In this document: positions 16,597 to 25,000 of the stretch, piece after piece
Position numbering within the stretch: the stretch's first letter is position 1
How the letters are laid out: each line of letters begins with the position of its first letter
Assembly: GCA_016201285.1 (NCBI GenBank)
Contig: JACQDE010000052.1
Span: 1 to 64,000, forward strand
Length of the DNA: 64,000 nucleotides
Origin: Acidobacteriota bacterium
GTDB taxonomy: Bacteria > Acidobacteriota > Terriglobia > Acidiferrales > UBA7541
Direction of reading: 5' to 3'
Notes under the pieces: generated by a model
Databases searched by the model: none
What the model was told of the DNA's origin: nothing
What the model saw: only the letters and a program-made list of their open reading frames with translations
Translations under genes and position numbers: made by a program

Positions 16597-17088
16597 CTAT
16601 TCCAGCTTTTCGTCCGCCGACGAGCCGTAGATGGGAGGTACTTTCCCGCCGGTGAGCCGGATGTAGAGGCTGAGCTGCCCGCGATGGTGGATGGCATCGA
16701 ACATCACGGCCCACAGCATTTCCCCCAGGGGCAACTCATAGAAACCAGGTGCCACGCCGACGTTCAGCCGTACGTTCTTGTTTTCCCAAGTTTCATCGTC
16801 AAGCGCCTTGAGCCCGGGCTCAAAATCGGCATGTGCTTTCTGGTAGGCCGCGATGATTTTTTCAAGGCTCTTCGGCGGCGGCGTCTCTTTCCACTGGACG
16901 TCTTTGCCACTGGCCCAAGCCACGCATGCTTGTTCTTCCAGGACCAGCAACCACACCAGTGCCGCCGCCGTACGAGAGACAGGATGAGGCCGGAACTCTG
17001 GGTTGTCCGTGGGGAGGGCTCGGAACACCTTGAGAAACGTCGGGTACTCCTCCGCCCAACGCTTGATGAAAAACTCCCGGTTCGTCAT
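16597..17088 (-). CDS. DinB/YfiT-family putative metalloprotein
   Basis: 163 residues. Four-helix-bundle DinB-like protein: the first conserved histidine is in RPHPVSRTAAALVWLL near residue 35 and the His pair in FDAIHHRGQLSLYIRLTGGK near 137-138, the usual metal ligands. Such proteins include thiol-dependent transferases, but the function of most is unknown. It sits inside the thiolase/carboxylase operon and is flanked by a duplicate of the neighbouring gene's end, which suggests it was inserted there. Confidence 0.8.
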   Translation of the reverse strand: MTNREFFIKRWAEEYPTFLKVFRALPTDNPEFRPHPVSRTAAALVWLLVLEEQACVAWASGKDVQWKETPPPKSLEKIIAAYQKAHADFEPGLKALDDETWENKNVRLNVGVAPGFYELPLGEMLWAVMFDAIHHRGQLSLYIRLTGGKVPPIYGSSADEKLE

Positions 17089-17141
17089 GGCTCACCTTTT
17101 TATCCCCGCTCCGTCCACCAGCGCGGAATCGCTCGCGCCCT

Positions 17142-17708
17142 TCAGGCCTTCTCCGCAGGGACAAAATAAACATCCGTGGGCTTGAATTGCGCGAGTCTCC
17201 GGAACTTGGCCTTCACCGGCATGCCCACACGAATATCTTTTTCGGTGGCGCCGATGAGCCGTGAGAGGAAGAGGGTGTTGACGCCGTCGAATTCGATGAG
17301 CGCCAGGTTGAAGGGTGCCTCCTTGAGAAACGCCTCGGAGCCGAAATAACAGGTGGTCCAGGTATGGACGCGGCCGTTGAGCGGCAGGTCGAACCACTTC
17401 GTGGGCGCGCCACATTCCATGCAGTAGGCGCGCGGCGTGGCGAAGCGGTAGCCGCATTTGGTGCACTCGCTGCCGCAGAGCTTGCCTTCGGCGAGGCCGC
17501 GGAAGAAGGGCGAGTCCTCGGCGTAGCTGTGGATGTAATCAATTTCGTAGTGGCTCTTCACGGTCAGCGGGTCGGTGCAGAACACCACCGCGCCCTCGTC
17601 CGATTCCGGCAGGCGCACCTTGTCGTATTTGGGCTTCGGGCCGCCGGCTTTCGCGGGGCTGGCCTGCGCGCGCTTTGAGGATTTCTTGTTCGCAATTGTT
17701 TTGGCCAT
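17142..17708 (-). CDS. DUF35 zinc-ribbon/OB-fold acyl-CoA-binding partner protein
   Basis: 188 residues. A basic N-terminal tail precedes the zinc-ribbon cysteines (CGSECTKCGYR and AYCMECGAP), then an OB-fold (GRVHTWTTCYFG to VGMPVKAKFRRLAQF). DUF35 proteins bind acyl-CoA and pair with thiolase-like enzymes, either in thiolase/HMG-CoA synthase complexes or in steroid aldolases. The gene follows the thiolase-like gene by 33 bases, the standard pair arrangement. Confidence 0.87.
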   Translation of the reverse strand: MAKTIANKKSSKRAQASPAKAGGPKPKYDKVRLPESDEGAVVFCTDPLTVKSHYEIDYIHSYAEDSPFFRGLAEGKLCGSECTKCGYRFATPRAYCMECGAPTKWFDLPLNGRVHTWTTCYFGSEAFLKEAPFNLALIEFDGVNTLFLSRLIGATEKDIRVGMPVKAKFRRLAQFKPTDVYFVPAEKA

Positions 17709-17741
17709 GACAGTTTCCTCCTTTTCTGTACAGGCGCGCGG

Positions 17742-19019
17742 CTAGCGCGTGCTCTCGAGAATACTGACGGTGACGTAGGTGCCCGTCCCGGCGTGGCTGT
17801 GAATGGCGCCGCGCATCTTGCGGCGTCCGAGACCCCGTTTCTGTTTCACCTGGATGAAGCCGTCGCCGTCATTGTGCTTGGCGATGGCGCCCTGGAGCTG
17901 CCAAAACGCGAAGACGGCCTGCATCAGACCGGTGGCGCCGACGGGATGGCCGCAGGCAATCAGTCCGCCGGAAGGATTGACCGGGATCCGGCCGGTCAAC
18001 TCCGGATGGCCCTGCTCGATAAACTTGCCGCCGTCGCCGTACTTGCACAGCCCCATGTCCTCGTAGGTCTGGATTTCGCTGGAGGTGTAGGCGTCGTGCA
18101 GCTCGACAAAGTCAATGTCCTCGCGGGGGTCTTCGATGCCGGATTTCTCATAGGCCAGCTTGCTGGCCATGCGTCCGGCACGGAAGCTGTGCACGCCGGG
18201 ATACTTAAGGTTCTTGTACCAACTCGCGTCTTCATGCTTGAGCAGGATGACGTTGCCGTGCGGGCGGTCGGCCATGCGCATGGCGTCCGAACCCTGACCG
18301 ACGCCGAGGACGCGCACGGGGTTGTCGCAAAGCTTTTCGGCGACCTCTTCGCTGCAGAGGATGGCCACCGCAGCGCCGTCGGACATGGTGCAGATGTCAA
18401 GCATGGTAAGCGGGTAAGCCACCATGGGCGAGCGGCGCACGTCCTCGACGGTGAGGTCGTAGTGGTGCTGCGCCCATTTGTTGTGCAGGGCGTTTTTGTG
18501 GTTTTTGACGCTGACCTGAGCCATCTGCTCGACGGTGGTGCCGAACTCGTGCATGTGGCGGACGACCATCATGGCGTAGTAGCCGGAGTAGAAACCACCG
18601 ACGGGATAGTCGAAGTTGGTGTCGCTGGCGAGAGCGATAAATTCGTTGCCCTTCCAGGTGTTGACGTGGGACATGGTCTCGAAACCCATAGCCACAACGC
18701 AGTCCATCCAGCCGGACGCGATGTGGCGCCAGGCTTCCTGGAAGCAGAGGCCGCCGGTGGAGCCGCCGCCCTCGACGCGGATGGTCGGCTTGGGCACCAG
18801 GCCGCACATGTCCGCAGCCATGATGCCGGCCATGAGCTGGCGGGTGAAGTGGTCGCTGAAGTAGCTCAGCACACTGCCGTCAATGCGCTCGCGTGTGAGC
18901 CGGGGGCAGTCCCGCATTGCGTAGTCGAACGCTTCCTTCACCATCACGCGGAAGGATTTCCGCGGCTCTCCCTTGGCGAATTTGGTGATACCCCCGGAAA
19001 TCATGTAGACAGGGCGCAT
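17742..19019 (-). CDS. Thiolase-fold protein lacking the usual nucleophilic cysteine
   Basis: 425 residues from ATG 19019 (MRPVYMISGG). Full thiolase/SCP-x-like fold: VEGGGSTGG at about 82-90 stands where active thiolases have VE.ACASGG, so the nucleophile position (residue 86) is Gly. The later blocks ELHDAYTSSEIQTYEDMGL and NPSGGLIACGHPVGATG are intact. Loss of the Cys together with a DUF35 partner is the pattern of Ltp2-type retro-aldolases, so an aldolase or other C-C lyase is at least as likely as a thiolase. Cys92 two residues after the GG motif is not in the expected place. Confidence 0.8.
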   Translation of the reverse strand: MRPVYMISGGITKFAKGEPRKSFRVMVKEAFDYAMRDCPRLTRERIDGSVLSYFSDHFTRQLMAGIMAADMCGLVPKPTIRVEGGGSTGGLCFQEAWRHIASGWMDCVVAMGFETMSHVNTWKGNEFIALASDTNFDYPVGGFYSGYYAMMVVRHMHEFGTTVEQMAQVSVKNHKNALHNKWAQHHYDLTVEDVRRSPMVAYPLTMLDICTMSDGAAVAILCSEEVAEKLCDNPVRVLGVGQGSDAMRMADRPHGNVILLKHEDASWYKNLKYPGVHSFRAGRMASKLAYEKSGIEDPREDIDFVELHDAYTSSEIQTYEDMGLCKYGDGGKFIEQGHPELTGRIPVNPSGGLIACGHPVGATGLMQAVFAFWQLQGAIAKHNDGDGFIQVKQKRGLGRRKMRGAIHSHAGTGTYVTVSILESTR

Positions 19020-19213
19020 GGAAGACTCCTGGCGGGCGCTGGCCCCGATGTGTCGGGGCTGGCTCCGCAGAGCATACGCTTCCGCGGGTGGCTTGGGTAG
19101 TGCGGTGTGTTTTACGGGGAGTCGTGGCAAAATGTGGGGCCGCCTGTGGCGGGCCGTCCCATGAATCTGATGGGAGCCGGGCGCGCCACAAAACTTTCAC
19201 ACCGGCGTTTGCG

Positions 19214-19219
19214 TATAAT
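19214..19219 (+). promoter_or_regulatory. Possible -10 element for the M16 peptidase gene
   Basis: A perfect TATAAT lies 17 bases before ATG 19237; the -35 region is weak (AAACTT at 19191-19196 with a 17-base spacer). If used, the leader is about 11 bases and barely includes the AAGGAG ribosome site. Confidence 0.35.
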
Positions 19220-19236
19220 TCGGCAAGGAGAATTCG

Positions 19237-22095
19237 ATGACCAAACGGTTGATTGCACTTGTGCTTGTCTGCATGCTCGCTGTGTGCGCGGGGCCGCTCG
19301 AGGCGCAAACGTCAAAGGCGCCGGCCAAAGCGCCGCAGAAGGCAGCGGCACAAACCGCGTCCAAGGCGGCGCCGCCGGACCTTCCGAAGCTGGCGTTTGA
19401 GACGTACACGCTGGCGAACGGGCTGAAGGTGATCCTGCACCAGGACCACCGGCTGCCGATGGTGGCGGTGAACCTGTGGTACCACGTTGGGCCGGCCAAC
19501 GAAGAGGCGGGGCGGACGGGATTCGCGCACCTGTTCGAGCACATGATGTTTCAGGGCTCGAAGTATGTTCCGGGGGACGCGCACTTCAAGCTATTGGAAG
19601 CGGCGGGGGCCAGCGACATCAACGGGACGACGGACTTCGACCGCACGAACTATTTTGAGACGCTGCCCGCGAACCAGCTCGAGATGGCACTGTGGCTGGA
19701 GTCGAGCCGCATGGGGTGGCTGCTGGACAAGCTGGACCAGGCCAACCTGACCAACCAACAAGACGTGGTGCGGAACGAGCGGCGGCAGGGCGTGGAGAAC
19801 CAGCCGTACGGCATCGTGGAGGAGGCGCTCTATCATGCGCTCTATCCCAAGGGCCATCCGTACTACGCGAGCGTGATCGGGTCGCACGAGGATATCCAGG
19901 CGGCGAAACTCGAGGACGTGAAGAAATTTTTCAAGCTGTATTACGCGCCGAATAACGCGAGCCTGGCGATTGTCGGGGACTTCGATGCGGCGGCGACGAA
20001 GAAGCTGGTGGAGAAATACTTCGGGACGCTGAAGCGCGGAGCGCCGGCGCCGCCGATCCAGGCGACAACGCCGCCGATTGCCAGCGAGCGGCGCGCCGTG
20101 GTGACCGACCGCATTGAGCTGCCGCGGGTGTACATGGCCTGGTTCACGCTGCCGATTTACAAGGCGGGCGACGCGGATGCTGACGCGGCGGCGGAAATCC
20201 TCGGCGGCGGGAAGTCGGGACGGCTCTACAAGAAGCTGATCTACGAAAAGCAGATCGCGCAGGACGTGAGCGTGCAAAACCAGTCGCTGATTCTCGGCTC
20301 GATCTTCCAGATTACGGCCACGGCGCGGCCCGGGAAGTCGATTGCGGAAATCGAAGCGGCGATTGACGAGGAACTGGCGAAGTTCCGCGCCGATGGACCG
20401 GCGCCGGAAGAAGTCGAGCGGGCGCGGAACCGGATCGAGACGCGCATCATTCAGGGGTTGGAGACGCTGGGGGGATTCGGCGGCGTAGCTGACCTGCTGA
20501 ACCGGTACAACCACTACCTGGGCACGCCGGATTTTCTTTCGATGGACATTCAGCGGTATCGGGACGTGTCGCCGGAGTCGGTAAGAAAGATTGCGCAGCA
20601 GTATTTGAAAACGAATACGCGCGTGGTGGTGCACGGCATTCCGGGCGCGCAGCAACTGGGGCCGGAGGTGCCGACGCCAAAGGCGGAGAGTGCCGCCGGA
20701 ATGGGCGCGGAGTCCATCAACGCAGCGGAGCCGTGGCGGGAGCAGACGCCAAAGGCCGGAGCAGCGCGGGCACTACAGCTTCCGGTGCCGCAGACGTTCG
20801 CGCTGTCGAATGGTTTGACGGTGATTCTGAGCGAGCGGCCGGGGCTGCCGGTGGTGGCCGCGAACCTGGTGGTGCGGAGCGGGAGCGACTCAAACCCGCC
20901 GGAGAAACCGGGGCTGGCGAATTTCGCGGCGGCGATGTTGGATGAAGGCACGGCCACGCGCAACGCACTGCAAATCGCGGACGAAGTGGCGGGACTGGGC
21001 GGCACGCTGGGCACGAGCTCGAGCATGGACGCGGCGTTCGTGACGGCACGGTCGCTGAAGAAGAACTTCGCGGCCATGCTGGACCTGATGGCGGACGTGG
21101 TCCTGCGGCCGAGTTTCCCCCCCGCGGAGATCGAGCGGGAACGGAAAATCCGGCTGGGGGCGCTGGTGCAGGAGAGCGATAACCCGGGGATCGTGGCGGG
21201 CCGGGTGACGGCGTCGGCGCTCTACGGGCCGCAGCATCCCTACGGCTACCGCGAAATCGGCACGGAGCAGGGAATCAAGACGATTTCGCGCGAAGACATG
21301 ACGGCGTTCTGGAAGCAAAACTTCGTGCCCAACAACGCCGCGCTGGTGGTGGCGGGCAACATCAGGGCCGCAGAGCTGAAGGTGCTGGCCGAGAGAGCGT
21401 TTGCAGGCTGGCCACGCGGCGCGCCGGCACGACCCACGCTGGGGAACCCGGCGACGACGAAGGCGCGACTCATTCTGGTGGACAAGCCCGCAGCGGCGCA
21501 GACGGAGATCCGCGTGGTGCGGATCGGCGCGGCGCGGTCAACGCCGGATTACCCGGCGATGATCGTGATGAACAACATCCTGGGCGGGCTGTTCAGCAGC
21601 CGGATCAACATGAACCTGCGCGAGGAGCACGGGTACACGTACGGCGCGTTTTCCACGTTTGTCTTCCGGCGATCCGCCGGGCCGTTCCTGATCGGCTCGG
21701 GTGTGCGCACGGACGTGACCGGGCCGTCTGTGAGCGAAGTGCTCAAGGAAATCCGCGGGATGGCGGAGGGGCAGGCGACCGCGGAGGAGATGAACCGTTC
21801 GCGGGACTCGCTGGTGCGCTCGATCCCGGGCGACTTCGAGACGAGCGGCAGCGCCGCCGGAAGTTTTTCCAACATCTACGTGTATGACCTGGGCCTGGAC
21901 TACTACTCGAAGTATCCGGCGCGGATCATGGGCGTCACGCCGGGCGACGTGCAGGCGGTGGCGAAAAAATATCTGGCGCCGGGAGAGATGATCGTAATCG
22001 CCGTCGGCGACCGCGCAAGAATCGAGCCGGAACTGGCGAAGTTGAACCTGGGGCCGGTGGAGATCCGCGACGCGGATGGGAACGTGAAGAAGTAA
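19237..22095 (+). CDS. Exported M16-family zinc metalloprotease, two-domain
   Basis: 952 residues starting at ATG 19237 behind AAGGAG. Signal peptide ends near LEAQ; an Ala/Lys/Pro linker follows. Domain 1 contains the inverted zinc motif HLFEH (His98, Glu101, His102) and the third ligand Glu in NERRQGVEN. Domain 2, from about residue 510, repeats the fold (FALSNGLTVILSERPGLPVV) without the zinc motif and has the R/Y pair region (NMNLREEHGYTYGAFSTF). It would degrade peptides in the periplasm as a clam-shell enzyme. A strong terminator follows 12 bases after the stop. Confidence 0.93.
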   Translation: MTKRLIALVLVCMLAVCAGPLEAQTSKAPAKAPQKAAAQTASKAAPPDLPKLAFETYTLANGLKVILHQDHRLPMVAVNLWYHVGPANEEAGRTGFAHLFEHMMFQGSKYVPGDAHFKLLEAAGASDINGTTDFDRTNYFETLPANQLEMALWLESSRMGWLLDKLDQANLTNQQDVVRNERRQGVENQPYGIVEEALYHALYPKGHPYYASVIGSHEDIQAAKLEDVKKFFKLYYAPNNASLAIVGDFDAAATKKLVEKYFGTLKRGAPAPPIQATTPPIASERRAVVTDRIELPRVYMAWFTLPIYKAGDADADAAAEILGGGKSGRLYKKLIYEKQIAQDVSVQNQSLILGSIFQITATARPGKSIAEIEAAIDEELAKFRADGPAPEEVERARNRIETRIIQGLETLGGFGGVADLLNRYNHYLGTPDFLSMDIQRYRDVSPESVRKIAQQYLKTNTRVVVHGIPGAQQLGPEVPTPKAESAAGMGAESINAAEPWREQTPKAGAARALQLPVPQTFALSNGLTVILSERPGLPVVAANLVVRSGSDSNPPEKPGLANFAAAMLDEGTATRNALQIADEVAGLGGTLGTSSSMDAAFVTARSLKKNFAAMLDLMADVVLRPSFPPAEIERERKIRLGALVQESDNPGIVAGRVTASALYGPQHPYGYREIGTEQGIKTISREDMTAFWKQNFVPNNAALVVAGNIRAAELKVLAERAFAGWPRGAPARPTLGNPATTKARLILVDKPAAAQTEIRVVRIGAARSTPDYPAMIVMNNILGGLFSSRINMNLREEHGYTYGAFSTFVFRRSAGPFLIGSGVRTDVTGPSVSEVLKEIRGMAEGQATAEEMNRSRDSLVRSIPGDFETSGSAAGSFSNIYVYDLGLDYYSKYPARIMGVTPGDVQAVAKKYLAPGEMIVIAVGDRARIEPELAKLNLGPVEIRDADGNVKK

Positions 22096-22107
22096 GAGAG
22101 CCAAGGG

Positions 22108-22136
22108 CAGGGGCGCAACAGTGTGCGCCCCTGTTT
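22108..22136 (+). terminator. Rho-independent terminator after the M16 gene
   Basis: CAGGGGCGCA (22108-22117), loop ACAGTG, TGCGCCCCTG (22124-22133), then TTTCTG. A ten-pair GC-rich stem. Confidence 0.7.
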
Positions 22137-22168
22137 CTGAAGTGGCGCACGCGGCGAAAAAGGACTCT

Positions 22169-22197
22169 TTGACCGGCGCGCGCGCATTCGTTACACT
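22169..22197 (+). promoter_or_regulatory. Promoter of the GNAT gene
   Basis: TTGACC at 22169-22174, 17-base spacer, TACACT at 22192-22197. Transcription would begin near 22204, giving a leader of about 217 bases. Confidence 0.55.
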
Positions 22198-22204
22198 GGT
22201 TTGC

Positions 22205-22420
22205 GTCCCGCTCTGCGGGACCATCCCCAACGGAGGTAGGCCTGTGAATATCCTTGCCGAGAATGCGAAGGATTGGTCTGTCTCCGCTCTCCTGAGATAA
22301 GCTCATAGCGGTCGCAGTGCCTTCCTTCGTCTCCTGAGTTTTCCAATGCATCCATGAACTTGCGTGTCCGGCTGCCGCCGGACGGGTCGAACCGCGCGCG
22401 CGGCGCGCCAAGGAGCACAC
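22205..22420 (+). promoter_or_regulatory. Structured leader with a possible 18-codon upstream ORF
   Basis: Directly at the predicted RNA 5' end GTCCCGC-TCT-GCGGGAC (22205-22221) forms a seven-pair hairpin. GGAGG at 22232-22236 precedes GTG 22244, which opens an 18-codon reading frame (VNILAENAKDWSVSALLR) ending at TAA 22298-22300. A second hairpin GTCCGGC-TGCC-GCCGGAC lies at 22366-22383, just before the GNAT ribosome site. No known riboswitch is recognised; the short ORF could also be the head of a lost gene. Confidence 0.35.
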
Positions 22421-23227
22421 ATGATCTTCGCGGACCTGGGACTTGCACAACGTTTGGAGGGAGTGGATGCGGCCGGAGGCGCTGCCTCTGCGACGGCGGA
22501 GGCGCAACTGAGGCCGCTGTCGGGCGCCACATCGCTCACGATCGCTGGCGGGCAAGCGATGTTTGTGGGCGTGGGATCGCCCATTACGCAGGCATTTGCC
22601 CTCGGCCTGCACGGGCCGATGAGCGACATGGAAATGGACGCCTTGGAGGATTTCTTCCGCAGCCGGGGCTCTGGAGTGTTCATTGAAGTCTGCCCGCTGG
22701 CGGACGTGACCCTCACCGAACATCTTAATCGTCGGGGCTATAGGGCAATCGAATTTTCCAACGTCCTGGTGCGCCAGCTCCCGGCCAGGAACGCAGATAG
22801 CCCATCAAGCGCCGTCGCCGTGAGGCGTGCGGGGAGCACGGAGGCGGAGTTATGGTCACGCGTTGTCGCGGAGGGTTTTCTGGGACCGGACTATCCGCCG
22901 GAAATGTTGGAGTTATTTCACGGATTGTTCCGGACGGAAACAGGTACGGCGTATCTCGCGTGGCTGGATGGGAAGGCCGTCGGAGGCGGCGGGATGATGG
23001 TCCACGAGGGTGTGGTGAATCTGTTTGGAGATGGCACGATTGCAGCGCATCGCGGGCGCGGAGTGCAGGCGGCGCTGATTGCGGCGCGGCTGGAAGCGGC
23101 GGCCGCGCTGGGATGCGACCTGGCCATGGCCAGCACGCAATGCGGGAGTACGTCGCAGCGCAATTACGAGCGGCAGGGATTTCGCGTGGCGTACACGCGC
23201 ACGAAGTGGCAGCGCGAGTGGGCGTAA
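22421..23227 (+). CDS. GNAT-family N-acetyltransferase
   Basis: 268 residues from ATG 22421, preceded by AAGGAG. The C-terminal half holds the GNAT core: strand TAYLAWLDGKAVGGGGMMVH, then the acetyl-CoA loop HRGRGVQAALIAARLEAAA and a C-terminal NYERQGFRVAYTR strand. The N-terminal half (1-130) is less conserved and may be a second, degenerate GNAT domain. Substrate unknown. It has its own promoter and long leader. Confidence 0.82.
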   Translation: MIFADLGLAQRLEGVDAAGGAASATAEAQLRPLSGATSLTIAGGQAMFVGVGSPITQAFALGLHGPMSDMEMDALEDFFRSRGSGVFIEVCPLADVTLTEHLNRRGYRAIEFSNVLVRQLPARNADSPSSAVAVRRAGSTEAELWSRVVAEGFLGPDYPPEMLELFHGLFRTETGTAYLAWLDGKAVGGGGMMVHEGVVNLFGDGTIAAHRGRGVQAALIAARLEAAAALGCDLAMASTQCGSTSQRNYERQGFRVAYTRTKWQREWA

Positions 23228-23257
23228 CCAATGCGGGGTTTCAAGCCGCGAGCGGAC

Positions 23258-23303
23258 AAAAGCAGATCCCACGTCCCGACCGATTCGGGACTCGGGATGA
23301 CAA
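23258..23303 (+). repeat. Family-1 palindromic repeat
   Basis: AAAAGCAGATCCCACGTCCC ... TCGGGACTCGGGATGACAA. It separates the GNAT gene from the convergent hydratase pseudogene. Confidence 0.75.
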
Positions 23304-23327
23304 CGACCCAGCTTTTTCGTTTTTCGA

Positions 23328-23939
23328 CTAACGCTCGGCGGAAAGACTTGCGCGGCTGGCGAAATCCAAAGAAACATTAAGAACATCATCAGAGGGGACG
23401 ACGCGGCTGACGAGCCGCCAGGCGTGCGCTTCGGCGGCGGTGATGATGTTTCCTGTGATCAACATCTAGTGAGCGCGAGCGTGCCCGATCAACCGCGGCA
23501 GGCGCGCGGTGCCGCCCCAACCGGTGATAATCCCCAGCGAACCCCCGGGATGGCCGAAGCGCGCGTCTTCTCCCGCGACGCGCAGGTGACACGCCATCGC
23601 GAGATCGAAGCCGCCGCCGAGGCAATAGCCGCGAATGGCGGCAACGATGGGCTTTGGACAGCTTTCGATCGCGCGCATCAACGATTGGCCGAGCGCAGAA
23701 AACCGCAGCGCTTCGACAGGCGTAAGGGCGCTGACTTCTTCAAGGTCGGCGCCGGCAGCAAACGACTGCGTTGTGCCAGTGATGAGGGCGGCGCGGACGG
23801 AGGTATCCGCTGCGAGGCTTTTGAAGCGATCGAGCAGTTGACTGAGGACGGAGTGGGTGAGGCGGGGGAACTGGTCGGGGCTTTCGAGAGAAATGAGCAG
23901 GACGGAGCCGCGCAGCTCGAATCGGACAGAGGAGTCCAC
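23328..23939 (-). pseudogene. Enoyl-CoA hydratase with internal amber codon and short C terminus
   Basis: The frame from ATG 23939 gives a normal crotonase N half, with oxyanion-hole segments TQSFAAGADLEEVSALTP and IRGYCLGGGFDLAMACHLRV. At 23468-23466 TAG interrupts GHARAH*MLITGNIITAAE, where the family has a residue such as Glu. The same frame then continues correctly (HAWRLVSRVVPSDDV) to TAG at 23328-23330. The total is 203 sense codons plus two stops, against about 260 in the family, so the tail is also lost. It starts 6 bases after the mutase small-subunit stop. Confidence 0.75.
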
Positions 23940-23945
23940 CGCGCT

Positions 23946-24356
23946 CTAGGCCTGCTGTCGCTGGGCCATGCGGTCCTGGATGAACTTCACGATGTCCTGC
24001 GTGGACGTGCCGGGAAGAAAAATTTCGGCGATGCCGGCCTTTTTGAGTGCGGCGATGTCCGCCTCGGGAATGATGCCGCCGATGAGGACGGTGACGTCGG
24101 TCATGCCCTTCTCGCGGAGGAGATCGAGGAGGCGGGGACAGAGTGTGTTGTGCGCGCCGGAGAGGATGGAGAGGCCGATGACATCCACGTCTTCCTGGAC
24201 GGCGGCGGCGGCGATCATCTCGGGGGTCTGGCGAAGGCCGGTGTAGATGACTTCCATGCCGGCATCACGGAGGGCGCGGGCGACAATTTTGGCGCCACGG
24301 TCGTGGCCGTCGAGGCCGGGCTTGGCAATCAGGACTCTGATTTTCTTCTCAGGCAT
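23946..24356 (-). CDS. B12-binding small subunit of an acyl-CoA mutase
   Basis: 136 residues from ATG 24356 ([19 protein letters not shown]). It has the cobalamin-binding signature DGHDRG with the lower-ligand histidine, then SGAHNTL (S.L/T block) and [11 protein letters not shown]. This is the separate small subunit type, partner of the large subunit at 26060-27769. It overlaps the GxxExxY stop by 8 bases, so its translation start now lies inside a family-2 repeat. The annotated longer start upstream translates the repeat and is rejected. Confidence 0.9.
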   Translation of the reverse strand: MPEKKIRVLIAKPGLDGHDRGAKIVARALRDAGMEVIYTGLRQTPEMIAAAAVQEDVDVIGLSILSGAHNTLCPRLLDLLREKGMTDVTVLIGGIIPEADIAALKKAGIAEIFLPGTSTQDIVKFIQDRMAQRQQA

Positions 24357-24792
24357 TCTCTGCGTTCCTCTGCGAACTCTGCGTCTTTGCGTTATCCTTT
24401 GATTCTTCTTTCGGCTGATAGTGCCACACAAAGCGCCGGATGCCATCTTTCAGGATGGGGGTGTGAAAATTGATCAGCAGCCCTAAATGGCATCCCGAAA
24501 GGCGCAGGTAAGTTAGCATGATTGCTTCGTGGATGGGAGCCAGGGCCTCAACCGCTTTGATCTCAACGACGATCCGGCCAGCGACCAGCAAATCCAAGCG
24601 ATATCCGCACTCGAGTTCAAGGCCCTTGTAGACGAGCGGCACGCCCCTCTGCCGTTCAAAAGAGATTCCGCGCAGCATTAGCTCGCGAACAAGACATTCT
24701 TCATAGACGGTCTCGAGTAAGCCGGGACCAAGCTCGCGATGAATCTCAATCGCAGCGCCAATTATCGCGTGGGTAAGCTCGTTGTCAGTCAT
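24349..24792 (-). CDS. GxxExxY-family protein (PD-(D/E)XK-like fold)
   Basis: 147 residues. The naming motif GLLETVY is at 24-30; the nuclease-like core is Asp67 (YRLDLLV) with Glu77-x-Lys79 (VVEIKA). The body after ~residue 130 ([16 protein letters not shown]) is translated from the family-2 repeat, so the gene ends inside that element. Inverted family-2 copies lie at both ends (24352-24398 and 24836-24988). Function of the family is not established. It splits the mutase operon. No good ribosome site is seen. Confidence 0.85.
   Translation of the reverse strand: MTDNELTHAIIGAAIEIHRELGPGLLETVYEECLVRELMLRGISFERQRGVPLVYKGLELECGYRLDLLVAGRIVVEIKAVEALAPIHEAIMLTYLRLSGCHLGLLINFHTPILKDGIRRFVWHYQPKEESKDNAKTQSSQRNAENA
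24352..24398 (-). repeat. Family-2 repeat, inverted copy
   Basis: Minus strand: ATAACGCAAAGACGCAGAG followed by TTCGCAGAGGAACGCAGAGA. It forms the GxxExxY C terminus and includes the mutase small-subunit start. Confidence 0.75.
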
Positions 24793-24835
24793 TCGTGGGA
24801 CAATCCGGAAGAGTCAAGCAAGAATACCCCATGGA

Positions 24836-24988
24836 AAGTCAAAATCCAACGCAGAGACGCGGAGTTCGCGGAGGCACGCAGAGAAAGACAAGAACCGCTG
24901 CGCTATTCACGGCTTGCCAGTCCATGCAGAGTCAAAATCCAACGCAGAGACGCGGAGTTCGCGGAGGCACGCAGAGAAAGACAGGAAC
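24836..24988 (+). repeat. Family-2 repeat, two direct copies with 93-base period
   Basis: Copies at about 24836-24893 and 24929-24988 share GTCAAAATCC, AACGCAGAGACGCGGAGTTC and GCGGAGGCACGCAGAGAAAG almost base for base; the offset is 93. They are opposite in orientation to the copy at 24352-24398. The intervening 35 bases hold no gene. Confidence 0.8.
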
Positions 24989-25000
24989 GAACACCGCGAC

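Noticed and set aside
24836-24988. CRISPR-like direct repeats
   Set aside because: Only two units with a 93-base period, no uniform spacer set and no cas genes; they are copies of the dispersed family-2 repeat.
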